Position numbers and translations under genes: made by a program
Source: a virus
IMG/VR virus record: IMGVR_UViG_3300023179_000322
Span: 1-32,632 of that record
Reading direction: 5' to 3' (one strand)
Length of the DNA: 32,632 bases
The notes under the pieces: generated by a model
What the model was told of the DNA's origin: nothing
Seen by the model: the letters and a program-made list of their open reading frames with translations, nothing else
The model's database searches: none
Shown here: positions 24,701 to 30,301 of the stretch, piece after piece
Layout of the letters: each line of letters starts with the position of its first letter
Numbering within the stretch: the stretch's first letter is position 1

Positions 24701-25486
24701 ATGCTAAGGCATACCTTAAATACCAGCATGACAAAATCCTTTAAACATTCAGGAGCCTTTGGTGATCTTATCTATGGCCTAGCCCTGGTCAAATTATTTG
24801 GCGGGGGTGACTTTTATCTGCACCTAGACCAAATCAACTGGATCGGTCAACACTATTACGGCTCAAAACCCAACCCTATACATCAGGGTAGGCTCACCGC
24901 TAAAGACTATGAATTCATGCAGAGCTTTATGCAAAATCAAGCCTATATCTCCAAGTTTGAGATCCTACAGCCTAGTACCGAAATCACACACAACCTAGAT
25001 AGATTCAGGCCCCTGTTTGTGGGCCACCCAGGGAATTATGTGGATATCTATGCCCAGGCCTTTGGGATAAGACAACCTGAAATAAGAGACGCCATGCGAA
25101 ATCTGCCCTGGCTCACTGTGAACACACCTAAGAGGGTAGCAGCCACAGTGATTAATCGCACACATCGTTGGCTACCCCCGACCCTAGCAGCAGAATGGTC
25201 CATGCCTGAATGGCAGCAGGACAGTGTGTTCATAGGACTAGAGGATGAATACAAGGACTTTATCACGGCCACAGGTCTGCACATACCTTGGCACCCTACA
25301 GAAACCATGTTGGACATGGCTGAATGCATCGCAGCCGCTGATCGATTTGTGGGCAATCAAAGCTCTGCCCTGGCTCTGGCCATAGGCCTGGGGGTAAAAT
25401 TTCACTGTGAACGTAGAACAGACCTACCCATAGAGCGCAATGAATGCTACTTTCCCAATCACCCAAATGGTAATTATTTCGGTTGA
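24701..25486 (+). CDS. GT9-like glycosyltransferase (heptosyltransferase superfamily)
   Basis: The 261-residue product has FKHSGAFGDLIYGLALVK (14-31), the N-terminal donor/acceptor loop (GxxGD) typical of ADP-heptose:LPS heptosyltransferases. It also has FVGNQSSALALAIGLGVKF toward the end, which matches the GNDSGxxHLAxALGxP block that holds the nucleotide sugar. The chain is shorter than the usual 320-350 residues, suggesting a compact phage form. Two starts are possible, 24701 or the ATG at 24728 (MTKSFKHSG); neither has a good Shine-Dalgarno. GC is about 50%, far above the genes to its left, so a composition boundary falls just before it. The -35 box of the next promoter overlaps its TGA. 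Donor and acceptor are unknown. Confidence 0.7.
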   Translation: MLRHTLNTSMTKSFKHSGAFGDLIYGLALVKLFGGGDFYLHLDQINWIGQHYYGSKPNPIHQGRLTAKDYEFMQSFMQNQAYISKFEILQPSTEITHNLDRFRPLFVGHPGNYVDIYAQAFGIRQPEIRDAMRNLPWLTVNTPKRVAATVINRTHRWLPPTLAAEWSMPEWQQDSVFIGLEDEYKDFITATGLHIPWHPTETMLDMAECIAAADRFVGNQSSALALAIGLGVKFHCERRTDLPIERNECYFPNHPNGNYFG

Positions 25487-25511
25487 CACGGTCAGTTTTT
25501 GATCATATAAT
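25483..25511 (+). promoter_or_regulatory. Consensus sigma70 promoter for the 25543 gene
   Basis: TTGACA (25483-25488) and TATAAT (25506-25511) are exact consensus with a 17-base spacer. The -35 box overlaps the stop codon of the upstream glycosyltransferase. The sequence just before the -10 (GATCATATA) also occurs at the 28101 promoter. A 5' leader ending ACTGACACAACTAGGAG follows. Confidence 0.85.
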
Positions 25512-25542
25512 ATAACTACACTGACACAACTAGGAGATTTCT

Positions 25543-25692
25543 ATGTACAAGTATGCAATTTGGGTTCGTATCACGGCCTATCAAACTGCCAATACTATCG
25601 TATGGGCCAATAACGACTATGAAGCTAAGATGTTGGCAGAAGCTCAATATGGTCAGGGCAATGTGCTTAACTATACTAGGGTAGATGACTAA
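25543..25692 (+). CDS. Small conserved-type phage protein (49 aa)
   Basis: The 49-residue product starts MYKYAIWVRITAYQT and ends LNYTRVDD. Its central segment WANNDYEAKMLAEAQYGQGNV matches a pattern I associate with small phage proteins, in which an EAKxLxEAQYGxGxV helix-turn follows a beta strand. Function unknown. The start is well supported: a consensus promoter 32 bases upstream and a TAGGAGAT Shine-Dalgarno eight bases before the ATG. It overlaps the next gene by eight bases (ATGACTAA). Sitting between two GT9-like genes, it may simply hitch-hike in the operon or act with them; the sequence does not decide. Confidence 0.78.
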   Translation: MYKYAIWVRITAYQTANTIVWANNDYEAKMLAEAQYGQGNVLNYTRVDD

Positions 25693-26446
25693 ACGACTGG
25701 GTATCATACAGAGTAGGGGCCTGGGCGATATCATAATCGCACTGCCCCTAGCTCATCATTATCACGAACAGGGCTGGCATGTGCATTGGCCCATCGCCGA
25801 ACAGTTCATACCACATGTGGTTAGGCATGTGCCCTGGGTAAAATGGATACCCTTGACTGTGGACCCTGGGCCTTATTTTTATGATACGCCCTATCAAAGA
25901 CTGCGTAACTTTCACTGTGACGAAATCATTAGCCTTTATCAGGCTCTGACCAATCACCCAGAACTGCAGGCCAGACCAGAATTTCAAATCATGAAGTTTG
26001 ATCAGATCAAGTATGCAGAAGCAGGCGTGCCATTTTTAGATAAATGGAGACTGGCAGACTGTGTTACTAGAGATCATGAAGCAGAACAGGCCCTATACCA
26101 ACGCCTGGTCAGCGCGAACAGACCCTATGTGGTGCTGCATCTAGAGGGTTCTGATCATAGAGCAGAATTCGATCGAGCTATCATACCCCAAGATTATGAC
26201 CAAATTGAAGTGACCGCACACACAGACAGTGTGTTTGATTGGCTCACGGTATTAGAGGGTGCTGAAATCTTGATCTGTGTGGACAGTGTGATAGCTAATC
26301 TAGCAGACCAATTCCATATCCCCCAAAAGGTGGAATCCTATTTTATTCCACGTAGTCATATCCAGCTTACCCCAGTGCTCAATGGTCCTTGGCGATGCCT
26401 AGAACCCAGCCCCGAAACTGCACAACGTATTAGAATCTTTCGCTAA
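25685..26446 (+). CDS. GT9-like glycosyltransferase (heptosyltransferase superfamily), second copy
   Basis: The 253-residue product opens with LGIIQSRGLGDIIIALPLAHHY, the GxGDxxxxLP loop of GT9 heptosyltransferases. It later has VLEGAEILICVDSVIANLADQFHIPQKV, the place of the conserved DSGxxHLAxxxGxP donor site, here DSVIANLA. It is shorter than canonical heptosyltransferases, like the copy at 24701. The ATG overlaps the preceding small gene by eight bases. The pair lies next to the adhesin genes, so modification of the tail fibre or of the receptor glycan would both fit. The last bases overlap the convergent adhesin-type gene in CTAA. Confidence 0.65.
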   Translation: MTKRLGIIQSRGLGDIIIALPLAHHYHEQGWHVHWPIAEQFIPHVVRHVPWVKWIPLTVDPGPYFYDTPYQRLRNFHCDEIISLYQALTNHPELQARPEFQIMKFDQIKYAEAGVPFLDKWRLADCVTRDHEAEQALYQRLVSANRPYVVLHLEGSDHRAEFDRAIIPQDYDQIEVTAHTDSVFDWLTVLEGAEILICVDSVIANLADQFHIPQKVESYFIPRSHIQLTPVLNGPWRCLEPSPETAQRIRIFR

Positions 26447-27111
26447 TAGATAATCACTGCACCTGCTCGGCCTGAGTGTCCCCAAGGCAGAACCTTATAG
26501 GCCTCTCTGGGAACCTGACCTGGTGCTGACCACCCTGATCCTACAGTGACTTGACCTAGGCTACTGCTCACTGTAGTCTCTGTGCCAATGTTCATAGTCA
26601 CAGTATCTCCTGGCTCAACTTGACAACCTCTAGCCCACATAAGGCCTGGGCCCTGTTCATGATCAGCTTGCCCTGAGCTGAATATGGCCAATCTAATCCA
26701 TGACACCGTTCTGGGCACTGTCCATGAATGTGTGCCTGTGCCAGTGAATACCAATGCAGCTCCATCTAGGGGATCAGCACGAGCAGTCATTTCCAAGAAC
26801 CTAGTCTGTCTATATGCAGCAACCAGATCAATAAGGTGATCAGGATCACTGAGAGGTCTAGGTTCTGAACGTAGTGTCTGTGCCCAGGCCTGGGATTCCA
26901 TCCAAGTGTCACGATCCGTTTCTGACAAGGTCATAGGATCAAGACGTCTATTCGTGGGATGATGTGCTGCAATATAACGATCCAGATCTGGGCCTGAGAC
27001 CCATGCACCCCCCAGTCTTGGCATGGTAAAATTACCATGTATGGGGTCTGGCCATGTGACACTCATGGTCTCCCTCACCAAATCTAGATCAATAATTTCA
27101 TAATTAGACAT
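26443..27111 (-). CDS. Putative tail fibre or adhesin-associated protein
   Basis: I choose the ATG at 27111 (222 residues) because it overlaps the adhesin stop by eight bases (ATGTCTAA); an ATG 30 bases further upstream is in frame. The N-terminal half (MSNYEIIDLDLVRETMSVTW, then GGAWVSGPDLDRYIAAHHP) is mostly helical and acidic and may be a virion attachment or chaperone-like part. From about residue 125, FTGTGTHSWTVPRTVSWIRLAIFSSG resembles the pG-x-W-x-VP beta entry of glycine-rich phage adhesins. The final GRAGAVIIY resembles their C-terminal strand, and both features are also present in its neighbour. It lies directly downstream of that adhesin gene, so the two probably form one tail-tip unit. 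Function by homology is modest. Confidence 0.6.
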   Translation of the reverse strand: MSNYEIIDLDLVRETMSVTWPDPIHGNFTMPRLGGAWVSGPDLDRYIAAHHPTNRRLDPMTLSETDRDTWMESQAWAQTLRSEPRPLSDPDHLIDLVAAYRQTRFLEMTARADPLDGAALVFTGTGTHSWTVPRTVSWIRLAIFSSGQADHEQGPGLMWARGCQVEPGDTVTMNIGTETTVSSSLGQVTVGSGWSAPGQVPREAYKVLPWGHSGRAGAVIIY

Positions 27112-28081
27112 AGACCTGACACCCTCCAATGGCTCCATCACCGCCTGTATAACTTACAGGAGTGAAATTATAGAACACATAACTTTCTGCGCCACCGCCA
27201 CCATCACCCACATTGGCACCATTGGGTCCATTACCATTACCATATGTATTGCCACCTTGACCACCTGCTCCTAGAGTATTACCACTAACTCCTGTGAGCG
27301 TGATACTGGCCCCCACACCCCCTGTGAACGTGGCTCCCGCACCACCAGCACCTCCGCCTCCTCCACCCGTTATGGCATCTGTGGACCCAGAAGCAGGGCC
27401 ACCTGCATTGGCAGTAGTGGGCTTGCCATAAGGATAGGTATAGGCCGTAGCAATACCACTGTCTCCACCATTACCATTGGTCAACTTGCCTGCGGTGAAT
27501 CTATAATTACTGTTAAAGGTGCGACCACCCCAACCTCCTGTGGCCCAGCAGATTTTAAGGGCTGTGATCTCCCCAGGTAATCGCCAATTAACATAGGTCA
27601 CACTGCCCTCATCCCCCTTGAAAATATTGCCTCCGCCCGGAACACTGCTGATGCCAGAAGCTCCTAGCCCACCAGCAGCCACAACTATGGTTATGGTCTG
27701 CCCTGCTACTACAGGATCTAGACTGCTGATATAACCAGAGACAGCACCTCCTCCACCACCTCCTCCAGCTGAACCACTGTATCCACCTGGTTCCCCATCA
27801 TATCCATTACCCGCTATGGCTCCTCCACCACCGCCTCCACTGCCCACACATAACACATTCATGAGCCCATCTGGCTTGTTGGCAGGTATGGTGAGATAAT
27901 AGGTCCCAGGCGTGAGATAGGTATAGGTCTGCTTGGTGTAGGCTGATAAACCCAAAAAGTCTAACATACTGGTGGGCAAAGGATCTAATCCAGCAGCAGT
28001 TGAAGCAGCCTGCAGGTTAGCAGCAGAAAACTCTGACTGTATTTGACTGAGTGTGATGGGAGGTGATCCGGGTAATGGCAT
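27104..28081 (-). CDS. Glycine-rich tail fibre adhesin
   Basis: The 325-residue product begins with an N-terminal module common in phage virion proteins: ITLSQIQSEFSAANLQAAS followed by a linker to DFLGLSAY. A beta entry YTYLTPGTYYLTIPANKPDG then leads into long glycine-rich runs (GSGGGGGG, SAGGGGGGG, TGGGGGGAGGAG, and a late GDGGGGAES) ending GAIGGCQVYV. Poly-glycine sandwiches of this kind form the receptor-binding tips of T4-like long tail fibres (gp38-type adhesins), so it likely recognises the host surface. The GC-rich glycine codons raise local GC. An ATAAATA motif sits seven bases before its ATG; no Shine-Dalgarno is clear. It is followed, with an 8-base overlap, by a second adhesin-type gene. 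Confidence 0.82.
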   Translation of the reverse strand: MPLPGSPPITLSQIQSEFSAANLQAASTAAGLDPLPTSMLDFLGLSAYTKQTYTYLTPGTYYLTIPANKPDGLMNVLCVGSGGGGGGAIAGNGYDGEPGGYSGSAGGGGGGGAVSGYISSLDPVVAGQTITIVVAAGGLGASGISSVPGGGNIFKGDEGSVTYVNWRLPGEITALKICWATGGWGGRTFNSNYRFTAGKLTNGNGGDSGIATAYTYPYGKPTTANAGGPASGSTDAITGGGGGGAGGAGATFTGGVGASITLTGVSGNTLGAGGQGGNTYGNGNGPNGANVGDGGGGAESYVFYNFTPVSYTGGDGAIGGCQVYV

Positions 28082-28088
28082 ATCTGTA

Positions 28089-28095
28089 TATTTAT
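28089..28095 (-). promoter_or_regulatory. T4-late-like promoter motif (ATAAATA) before the adhesin gene
   Basis: On the minus strand ATAAATA is seven bases from the adhesin ATG at 28081. A structural gene would be expected to use a late promoter, which supports the reading. The very short distance implies a leaderless or nearly leaderless mRNA, as at 3791. Confidence 0.38.
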
Positions 28096-28100
28096 TGAGG

Positions 28101-28129
28101 TTGACAGACCAAGTATGAGATCATATACT
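28101..28129 (+). promoter_or_regulatory. Sigma70 promoter for the 28136 gene
   Basis: TTGACA (28101-28106) and TATACT (28124-28129) are 17 bases apart. Transcription should start near 28136, which is the A of the ATG I assign, so the message may be leaderless. GATCATATA is shared with the promoter at 25483. Confidence 0.78.
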
Positions 28130-28135
28130 GTATAT

Positions 28136-28333
28136 ATGCTGAGACTATTCACCCTGCTAGTCATATTGATCCTTAACACAGGCTGCGGCGATACGGGCTG
28201 TGAATACGAAGACTTTACAATGATAGAACGTGGAGCCAATAGTGAAATCGTCAATATGCTGGTGGTAACCAAATACTGTACTAGGGAACGCTGCCCAGGA
28301 CTACCAGATAGAATCACTTGTAGAGTCAACTAA
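28136..28333 (+). CDS. Small exported, cysteine-rich protein (possible lipoprotein)
   Basis: The 65-residue product begins MLRLFTLLVILILNTGCGDTGC, a strong hydrophobic signal segment followed by cysteine. TGC after LILN recalls a lipobox, but asparagine at -3 is not canonical, so lipidation is doubtful. The mature part has two further cysteines (YCTRERCPG) plus the GCGDTGC pair, suggesting disulfides outside the cytoplasm. An ATG at 28115 is in frame but lies inside the promoter spacer, so I start at 28136. No Shine-Dalgarno precedes it. Short exported phage proteins include superinfection-exclusion and spanin-like factors; nothing here decides between them. Confidence 0.6.
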   Translation: MLRLFTLLVILILNTGCGDTGCEYEDFTMIERGANSEIVNMLVVTKYCTRERCPGLPDRITCRVN

Positions 28334-28402
28334 AAACCCCGCTGTAGCTAATACACTATACAGTGAAAACCCCGCTGTAGAGGTCTGTGAAAAACACAGC
28401 GG
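28333..28402. repeat. Direct repeat AAAACCCCGCTGTAG (two copies) with an inverted arm
   Basis: AAAACCCCGCTGTAG occurs at 28333-28347, starting on the stop codon of the upstream gene, and again at 28366-28380. The second copy pairs with ACAGCGG at 28396-28402 to give a 7-bp stem. Inside its loop CTGTG-AAAAA-CACAG (28385-28399) can form a competing hairpin. Read on the minus strand the stem is followed by GGTTTT, as in an intrinsic terminator. Confidence 0.55.
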
Positions 28403-28405
28403 ATT

Positions 28406-28423
28406 ACACACTCAGAAGTGTGT
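28406..28423. repeat. Perfect 7-bp hairpin with CAGA loop
   Basis: ACACACT (28406-28412) pairs with AGTGTGT (28417-28423) across a CAGA tetraloop. No T-run follows on either side, so it is not a simple intrinsic terminator. It stands four bases after the CCGCTGT/ACAGCGG stem. Confidence 0.55.
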
Positions 28424-28486
28424 GTAGAAGACTGTGAACAATACCATTAAACCTATGACACCATGAGCTCTATGTGTGTGAAATTG

Positions 28487-28552
28487 TGGCTGAATTATGG
28501 CTGAATTGTGACAGAATCATGGCAGAATCATGGCAGAATTGTGATAGGATTT
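28487..28552. repeat. Tandem repeat with 11-bp period (about six units)
   Basis: Six head-to-tail 11-base units fit TGGCWGAATNR: TGGCTGAATTA, TGGCTGAATTG, TGACAGAATCA, TGGCAGAATCA, TGGCAGAATTG and a decayed TGATAGGATTT. One turn of the helix per unit would present each copy on the same DNA face. A further isolated unit, TGGCAGAATTA, lies at 29127-29137, just before the first promoter of the right arm. Confidence 0.75.
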
Positions 28553-28663
28553 TGGTGATTGGTTGAAAAGTATTTTAGTATAGTGCCCCTCCACTTCGCC
28601 AATCTAGGCCTCAAACTGTGTGAAAAATGCCCGATTCTGGTCCACAATTTGGTACAAAAACAC

Positions 28664-28692
28664 TTGATTTTGGTTCAAAAATGCTGTATAAT
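28664..28692 (+). promoter_or_regulatory. Sigma70 promoter of the tRNA pair
   Basis: TTGATT (28664-28669) and TATAAT (28687-28692), 17 bases apart, lie 26 bases before the first tRNA. The -10 is preceded by TGCTG. Both tRNAs would be on one transcript. Confidence 0.75.
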
Positions 28693-28718
28693 ATCTAGTT
28701 TAGACCAGTAAAAAACAG

Positions 28719-28797
<79 letters not shown>

Positions 28798-28800
28798 AAT

Positions 28801-28886
28801 GCCCGTATGGTGAAATGGTAGACACAAGGGACTTAAAATCCCTCGCTCGAAAGGGCGTGCTGGTTCGACTCCGGCTACGGGCACCA
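28801..28886 (+). tRNA. tRNA-Leu (UAA anticodon)
   Basis: The acceptor arms GCCCGTA and TACGGGC pair, and CCA is encoded. The anticodon arm AGGGA-CTTAAAA-TCCCT gives UAA. A long variable arm (CGCTCGAAAGGGCG) marks a class II tRNA, and the T loop is TTCGACT. It follows the Ile tRNA by three bases. UUA codons are frequent in the AT-rich genes to the left. Confidence 0.93.
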
Positions 28887-28951
28887 TATCTATACTATAT
28901 ACAACTCATAACAGTATAGAATACATAATATATAATCCATAACATTCAAGA

Positions 28952-28983
28952 TTATATAAACTACAACTTATAACAGTATACTT
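28952..28983 (+). repeat. 32-bp direct repeat, copy 1
   Basis: This copy starts TTATATAAACTACAACT, continues through TATAACAG and ends TATACTT. It matches the copy at 29045-29076 with a single T/C difference. The starts are 93 bases apart. Confidence 0.8.
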
Positions 28984-29044
28984 ACTATATTATATAACTT
29001 CGAACGTTATGGGTTATAGTATATACAATCTATGACACTATAAG

Positions 29045-29076
29045 TTATATAAACTACAACTCATAACAGTATACTT
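29045..29076 (+). repeat. 32-bp direct repeat, copy 2
   Basis: This is the second copy of the 32-base repeat, differing by one base (CATAACAG in place of TATAACAG). The shorter relative at 28901-28918 has the CATAACAG form. Confidence 0.8.
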
Positions 29077-29145
29077 TATATGATCCATAACGATCACGAG
29101 AGTGCCGTGGCGGATCTACAACACTGTGGCAGAATTACAACAAAG

Positions 29146-29183
29146 ACCCTAGACTTGACCTGGGTACCACTTTTTGCTATAAT
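29146..29183 (+). promoter_or_regulatory. Promoter cassette copy 1 (GACCCTAG + TTGACC-17-TATAAT)
   Basis: TTGACC (29155-29160) and TATAAT (29178-29183) have a 17-base spacer ending in TTTTTGC. The upstream GACCCTAG is shared with the other copies. The expected start of transcription coincides with the ATG at 29190. Confidence 0.85.
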
Positions 29184-29189
29184 ACGAGT

Positions 29190-29528
29190 ATGGACAAAGC
29201 AAAGACAGCCCGCAAAAAGAGAGTAGACCGCACTCACATTATCTATATGCTGGTTGTGGGCGGTCTACGTTACATTGGCGTCACTGCCAAGACTGAGAGC
29301 ACTGTTCTAAAGTCAGTGCGAGCCAGAGCAGCCAAGCATTTCTATCGTGCTCGGACTGAGGCTAAAGACTGGTCACTATGCCATGCTCTACGCCAGTTAG
29401 CAGACAAGAATGAGATTGAAATTCATGTAGTAGAACTGCTACGGGGCAAGGCTGTGGCACATCGTAGAGAAGTAGAAATCCGTAGAGAGTTACGGCCCGA
29501 GTTGAACACGGACTGTAGGGGAGACTAA
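29190..29528 (+). CDS. GIY-YIG-like nuclease domain protein
   Basis: The 112-residue product shows the order of the GIY-YIG domain: IYMLVVGGLRYIGVT (residues about 18-32) for the two signature strands, then RARAAKHFYRAR with the conserved arginine, then a helix, and LNTD at the end in the place of the conserved asparagine. A glutamate in RREVEIRREL could be the metal ligand. It is a single-domain form with no DNA-binding extension, so a homing role is not supported; a phage DNA-processing or anti-host role is as likely. It sits directly on promoter copy 1 with no Shine-Dalgarno, so its mRNA may be leaderless. The basic N-terminus (KAKTARKKR) may bind DNA. Confidence 0.7.
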   Translation: MDKAKTARKKRVDRTHIIYMLVVGGLRYIGVTAKTESTVLKSVRARAAKHFYRARTEAKDWSLCHALRQLADKNEIEIHVVELLRGKAVAHRREVEIRRELRPELNTDCRGD

Positions 29529-29529
29529 C

Positions 29530-29700
29530 ATGCTCTGTCCATATTGCACTGAAAGAGTGCCCGTGTTCTCAGTTCGTTGTCCTCATTGCACTACCTACTA
29601 TGGGCATGGAGCTCTATGGCGGTGGAACATTGTGGTATTCCTGCTAATGACCCTAGGCTTGACAGGGGTATTGATAGTTGCTATAATGTGGATACACTAA
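29530..29700 (+). CDS. Small zinc-ribbon membrane protein
   Basis: The 56-residue product has two CxxC pairs, CPYC (3-6) and CPHC (17-20), forming a probable zinc ribbon. A hydrophobic segment NIVVFLLMTLGLTGVLIVAI follows, long enough for one membrane helix. It starts one base after the GIY-YIG stop. Its second half is encoded by the same bases as promoter copy 2, so one stretch serves as both coding and promoter DNA. There is no strong Shine-Dalgarno; translation by coupling is likely. It could be a fortuitous open frame, but the paired CxxC and clean helix argue for a real protein. Confidence 0.6.
   Translation: MLCPYCTERVPVFSVRCPHCTTYYGHGALWRWNIVVFLLMTLGLTGVLIVAIMWIH
29651..29687 (+). promoter_or_regulatory. 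Promoter cassette copy 2 (inside a coding region)
   Basis: TTGACA (29659-29664) and TATAAT (29682-29687) with a 17-base spacer, preceded by CCCTAGG. About 38 bases are identical to copy 3 except for one position. It drives the gene at 29712. Confidence 0.88.
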
Positions 29701-29711
29701 AGGAGCCAATC

Positions 29712-29870
29712 ATGTATAGTAGAGAATTTAGGGAATTGCCCGTGGGACGCTTGTTCCGCTGTAACGGCAACGACTACTTGAAACAATCCACTCGAACTGC
29801 CCGTATGCTGGCCAATGGCAGAGTGATCTACTTCGGAAAGAGTGAAATCATACACCCAATCGCATACTAA
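29712..29870 (+). CDS. Small phage protein (52 aa), unknown function
   Basis: The 52-residue product reads MYSREFRELPVGRLFRCNG, then KQSTRTARMLANGRVIYFGKSE. It has the strand-turn pattern LPxGxxFxxNGNxxxKxSTRTA...GRVxYFG that I recognise in small proteins of marine phages, none with known function. AAAGGAGCC lies six bases before the ATG, which fixes the start; an upstream extension in the same frame has no such signal. It is the first gene behind promoter copy 2 and is followed ten bases later by the 29881 gene. Confidence 0.75.
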   Translation: MYSREFRELPVGRLFRCNGNDYLKQSTRTARMLANGRVIYFGKSEIIHPIAY

Positions 29871-29880
29871 GGAGCAGACT

Positions 29881-30096
29881 ATGTGGAACTTAGAAGGACA
29901 GCGGATTCGTGCTCGTTACTTTGGCGATCAGGAAGTAGAGGGCCGTGTGGTAGAAAGCCGTGTCAAGTATGGCGGCAGAGTTCAGCACACCGTTGAGTTT
30001 GACCAGCCTATTCAGTTACGGTGGCGAGCACTGAAGGCGGTTCGCATTCTCATAGATCACGAGGAAGTGATTGAAGTTGCGGGGGTGCCACAATAA
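29881..30096 (+). CDS. Small conserved-type phage protein (71 aa)
   Basis: The 71-residue product begins MWNLEGQRIRARYFGDQEVEG, continues SRVKYGGRVQHTVEFDQPI, and is predicted to be all beta. The pattern LEGxxIxAxYxGxxxVxGxVxxSRVxYGGxVxHxVxLDxPI is one I recall from T4-like marine phages, where its role is unknown. AAGGAGCAG sits five bases before the ATG. It shares the transcript of promoter copy 2 and ends just before promoter copy 3. Confidence 0.77.
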   Translation: MWNLEGQRIRARYFGDQEVEGRVVESRVKYGGRVQHTVEFDQPIQLRWRALKAVRILIDHEEVIEVAGVPQ

Positions 30097-30133
30097 CCCT
30101 AGGATTGACAGGGGTATTGATAGTTGCTATAAT
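30097..30133 (+). promoter_or_regulatory. Promoter cassette copy 3
   Basis: TTGACA (30105-30110) and TATAAT (30128-30133), 17-base spacer, upstream CCCTAGG. It is followed by a leader GCAAGTATAGTAAACAACAAGGAGC that nearly recurs after copy 5. Confidence 0.9.
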
Positions 30134-30163
30134 GCAAGTATAGTAAACAACAAGGAGCAGACA

Positions 30164-30301
30164 ATGTATTCATGCTTGAGTGTAGCAGGTGGATGGCAGA
30201 CTATGGTCAAGGCCACTGGCGAACTGATTGGACCCGCATTTCACAGGATTGGTGACTTGTGGGCATGGCAACGTCTTAACCTTTATAAGGATTCAGTATG
30301 A
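30164..30301 (+). CDS. Small phage protein (45 aa), unknown function
   Basis: The 45-residue product MYSCLSVAGGWQTMVKATG continues GPAFHRIGDLWAWQRLNLYK. I do not recognise a family. The short beta-rich start and the WxWQ segment give no functional clue. The start is set by AAGGAGCAG six bases upstream and by promoter copy 3. Its stop overlaps the next ATG in ATGA, so the two genes are coupled. Confidence 0.65.
   Translation: MYSCLSVAGGWQTMVKATGELIGPAFHRIGDLWAWQRLNLYKDSV

Larger units (their letters stand above)
28334..28718. other. Noncoding stretch between the 28136 gene and the tRNAs
   Basis: No convincing gene lies in these 385 bases. They hold, in order, the CCCCGCTGTAG repeats and hairpin, a 7-bp hairpin ACACACT-CAGA-AGTGTGT (28406-28423), an 11-bp-period tandem repeat (28487-28552), and the tRNA promoter (28664-28692). 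The density of structure suggests a regulatory or replication-related region, but its role is not known. Confidence 0.6.
28887..29144. other. AT-rich, repeat-filled noncoding stretch
   Basis: No gene is seen between the tRNAs and the promoter of the GIY-YIG gene. The sequence is a low-complexity mix of TATA, CATAAC and ATCCATAAC elements. It contains the 32-base repeats listed separately, a third shortened copy (ACAACTCATAACAGTATA at 28901-28918), and one isolated 11-base unit (29127-29137). It could be an origin region or the scar of lost tRNA genes; neither is shown. Confidence 0.55.

Noticed and set aside
25048-25356. Minus-strand 102-residue frame inside the first GT9-like gene
   Set aside because: It is entirely antisense to a gene with clear family motifs and has no start signal.
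27985-28329. Minus-strand open frame covering the exported-protein gene
   Set aside because: It overlaps both the adhesin start and the well-supported promoter and gene on the other strand; composition is that of a shadow.
28887-29144. CRISPR array
   Set aside because: There are only two full 32-base repeats and a fragment, 93 bases apart, and the spacer itself is made of related repeats.
29190-29528. Homing endonuclease
   Set aside because: The GIY-YIG domain is present but there is no intron or DNA-binding tail, and the gene sits in regular order behind its own promoter.
29577-29711. N-terminal extension of the 29712 gene through promoter copy 2
   Set aside because: It begins with a TTG lacking a Shine-Dalgarno, while an AAAGGAGCC sits just before the ATG at 29712.
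30071-30163. N-terminal extension of the 30164 gene through promoter copy 3
   Set aside because: Same reason: it reads through a promoter from a TTG, and AAGGAGCAG precedes the ATG at 30164.
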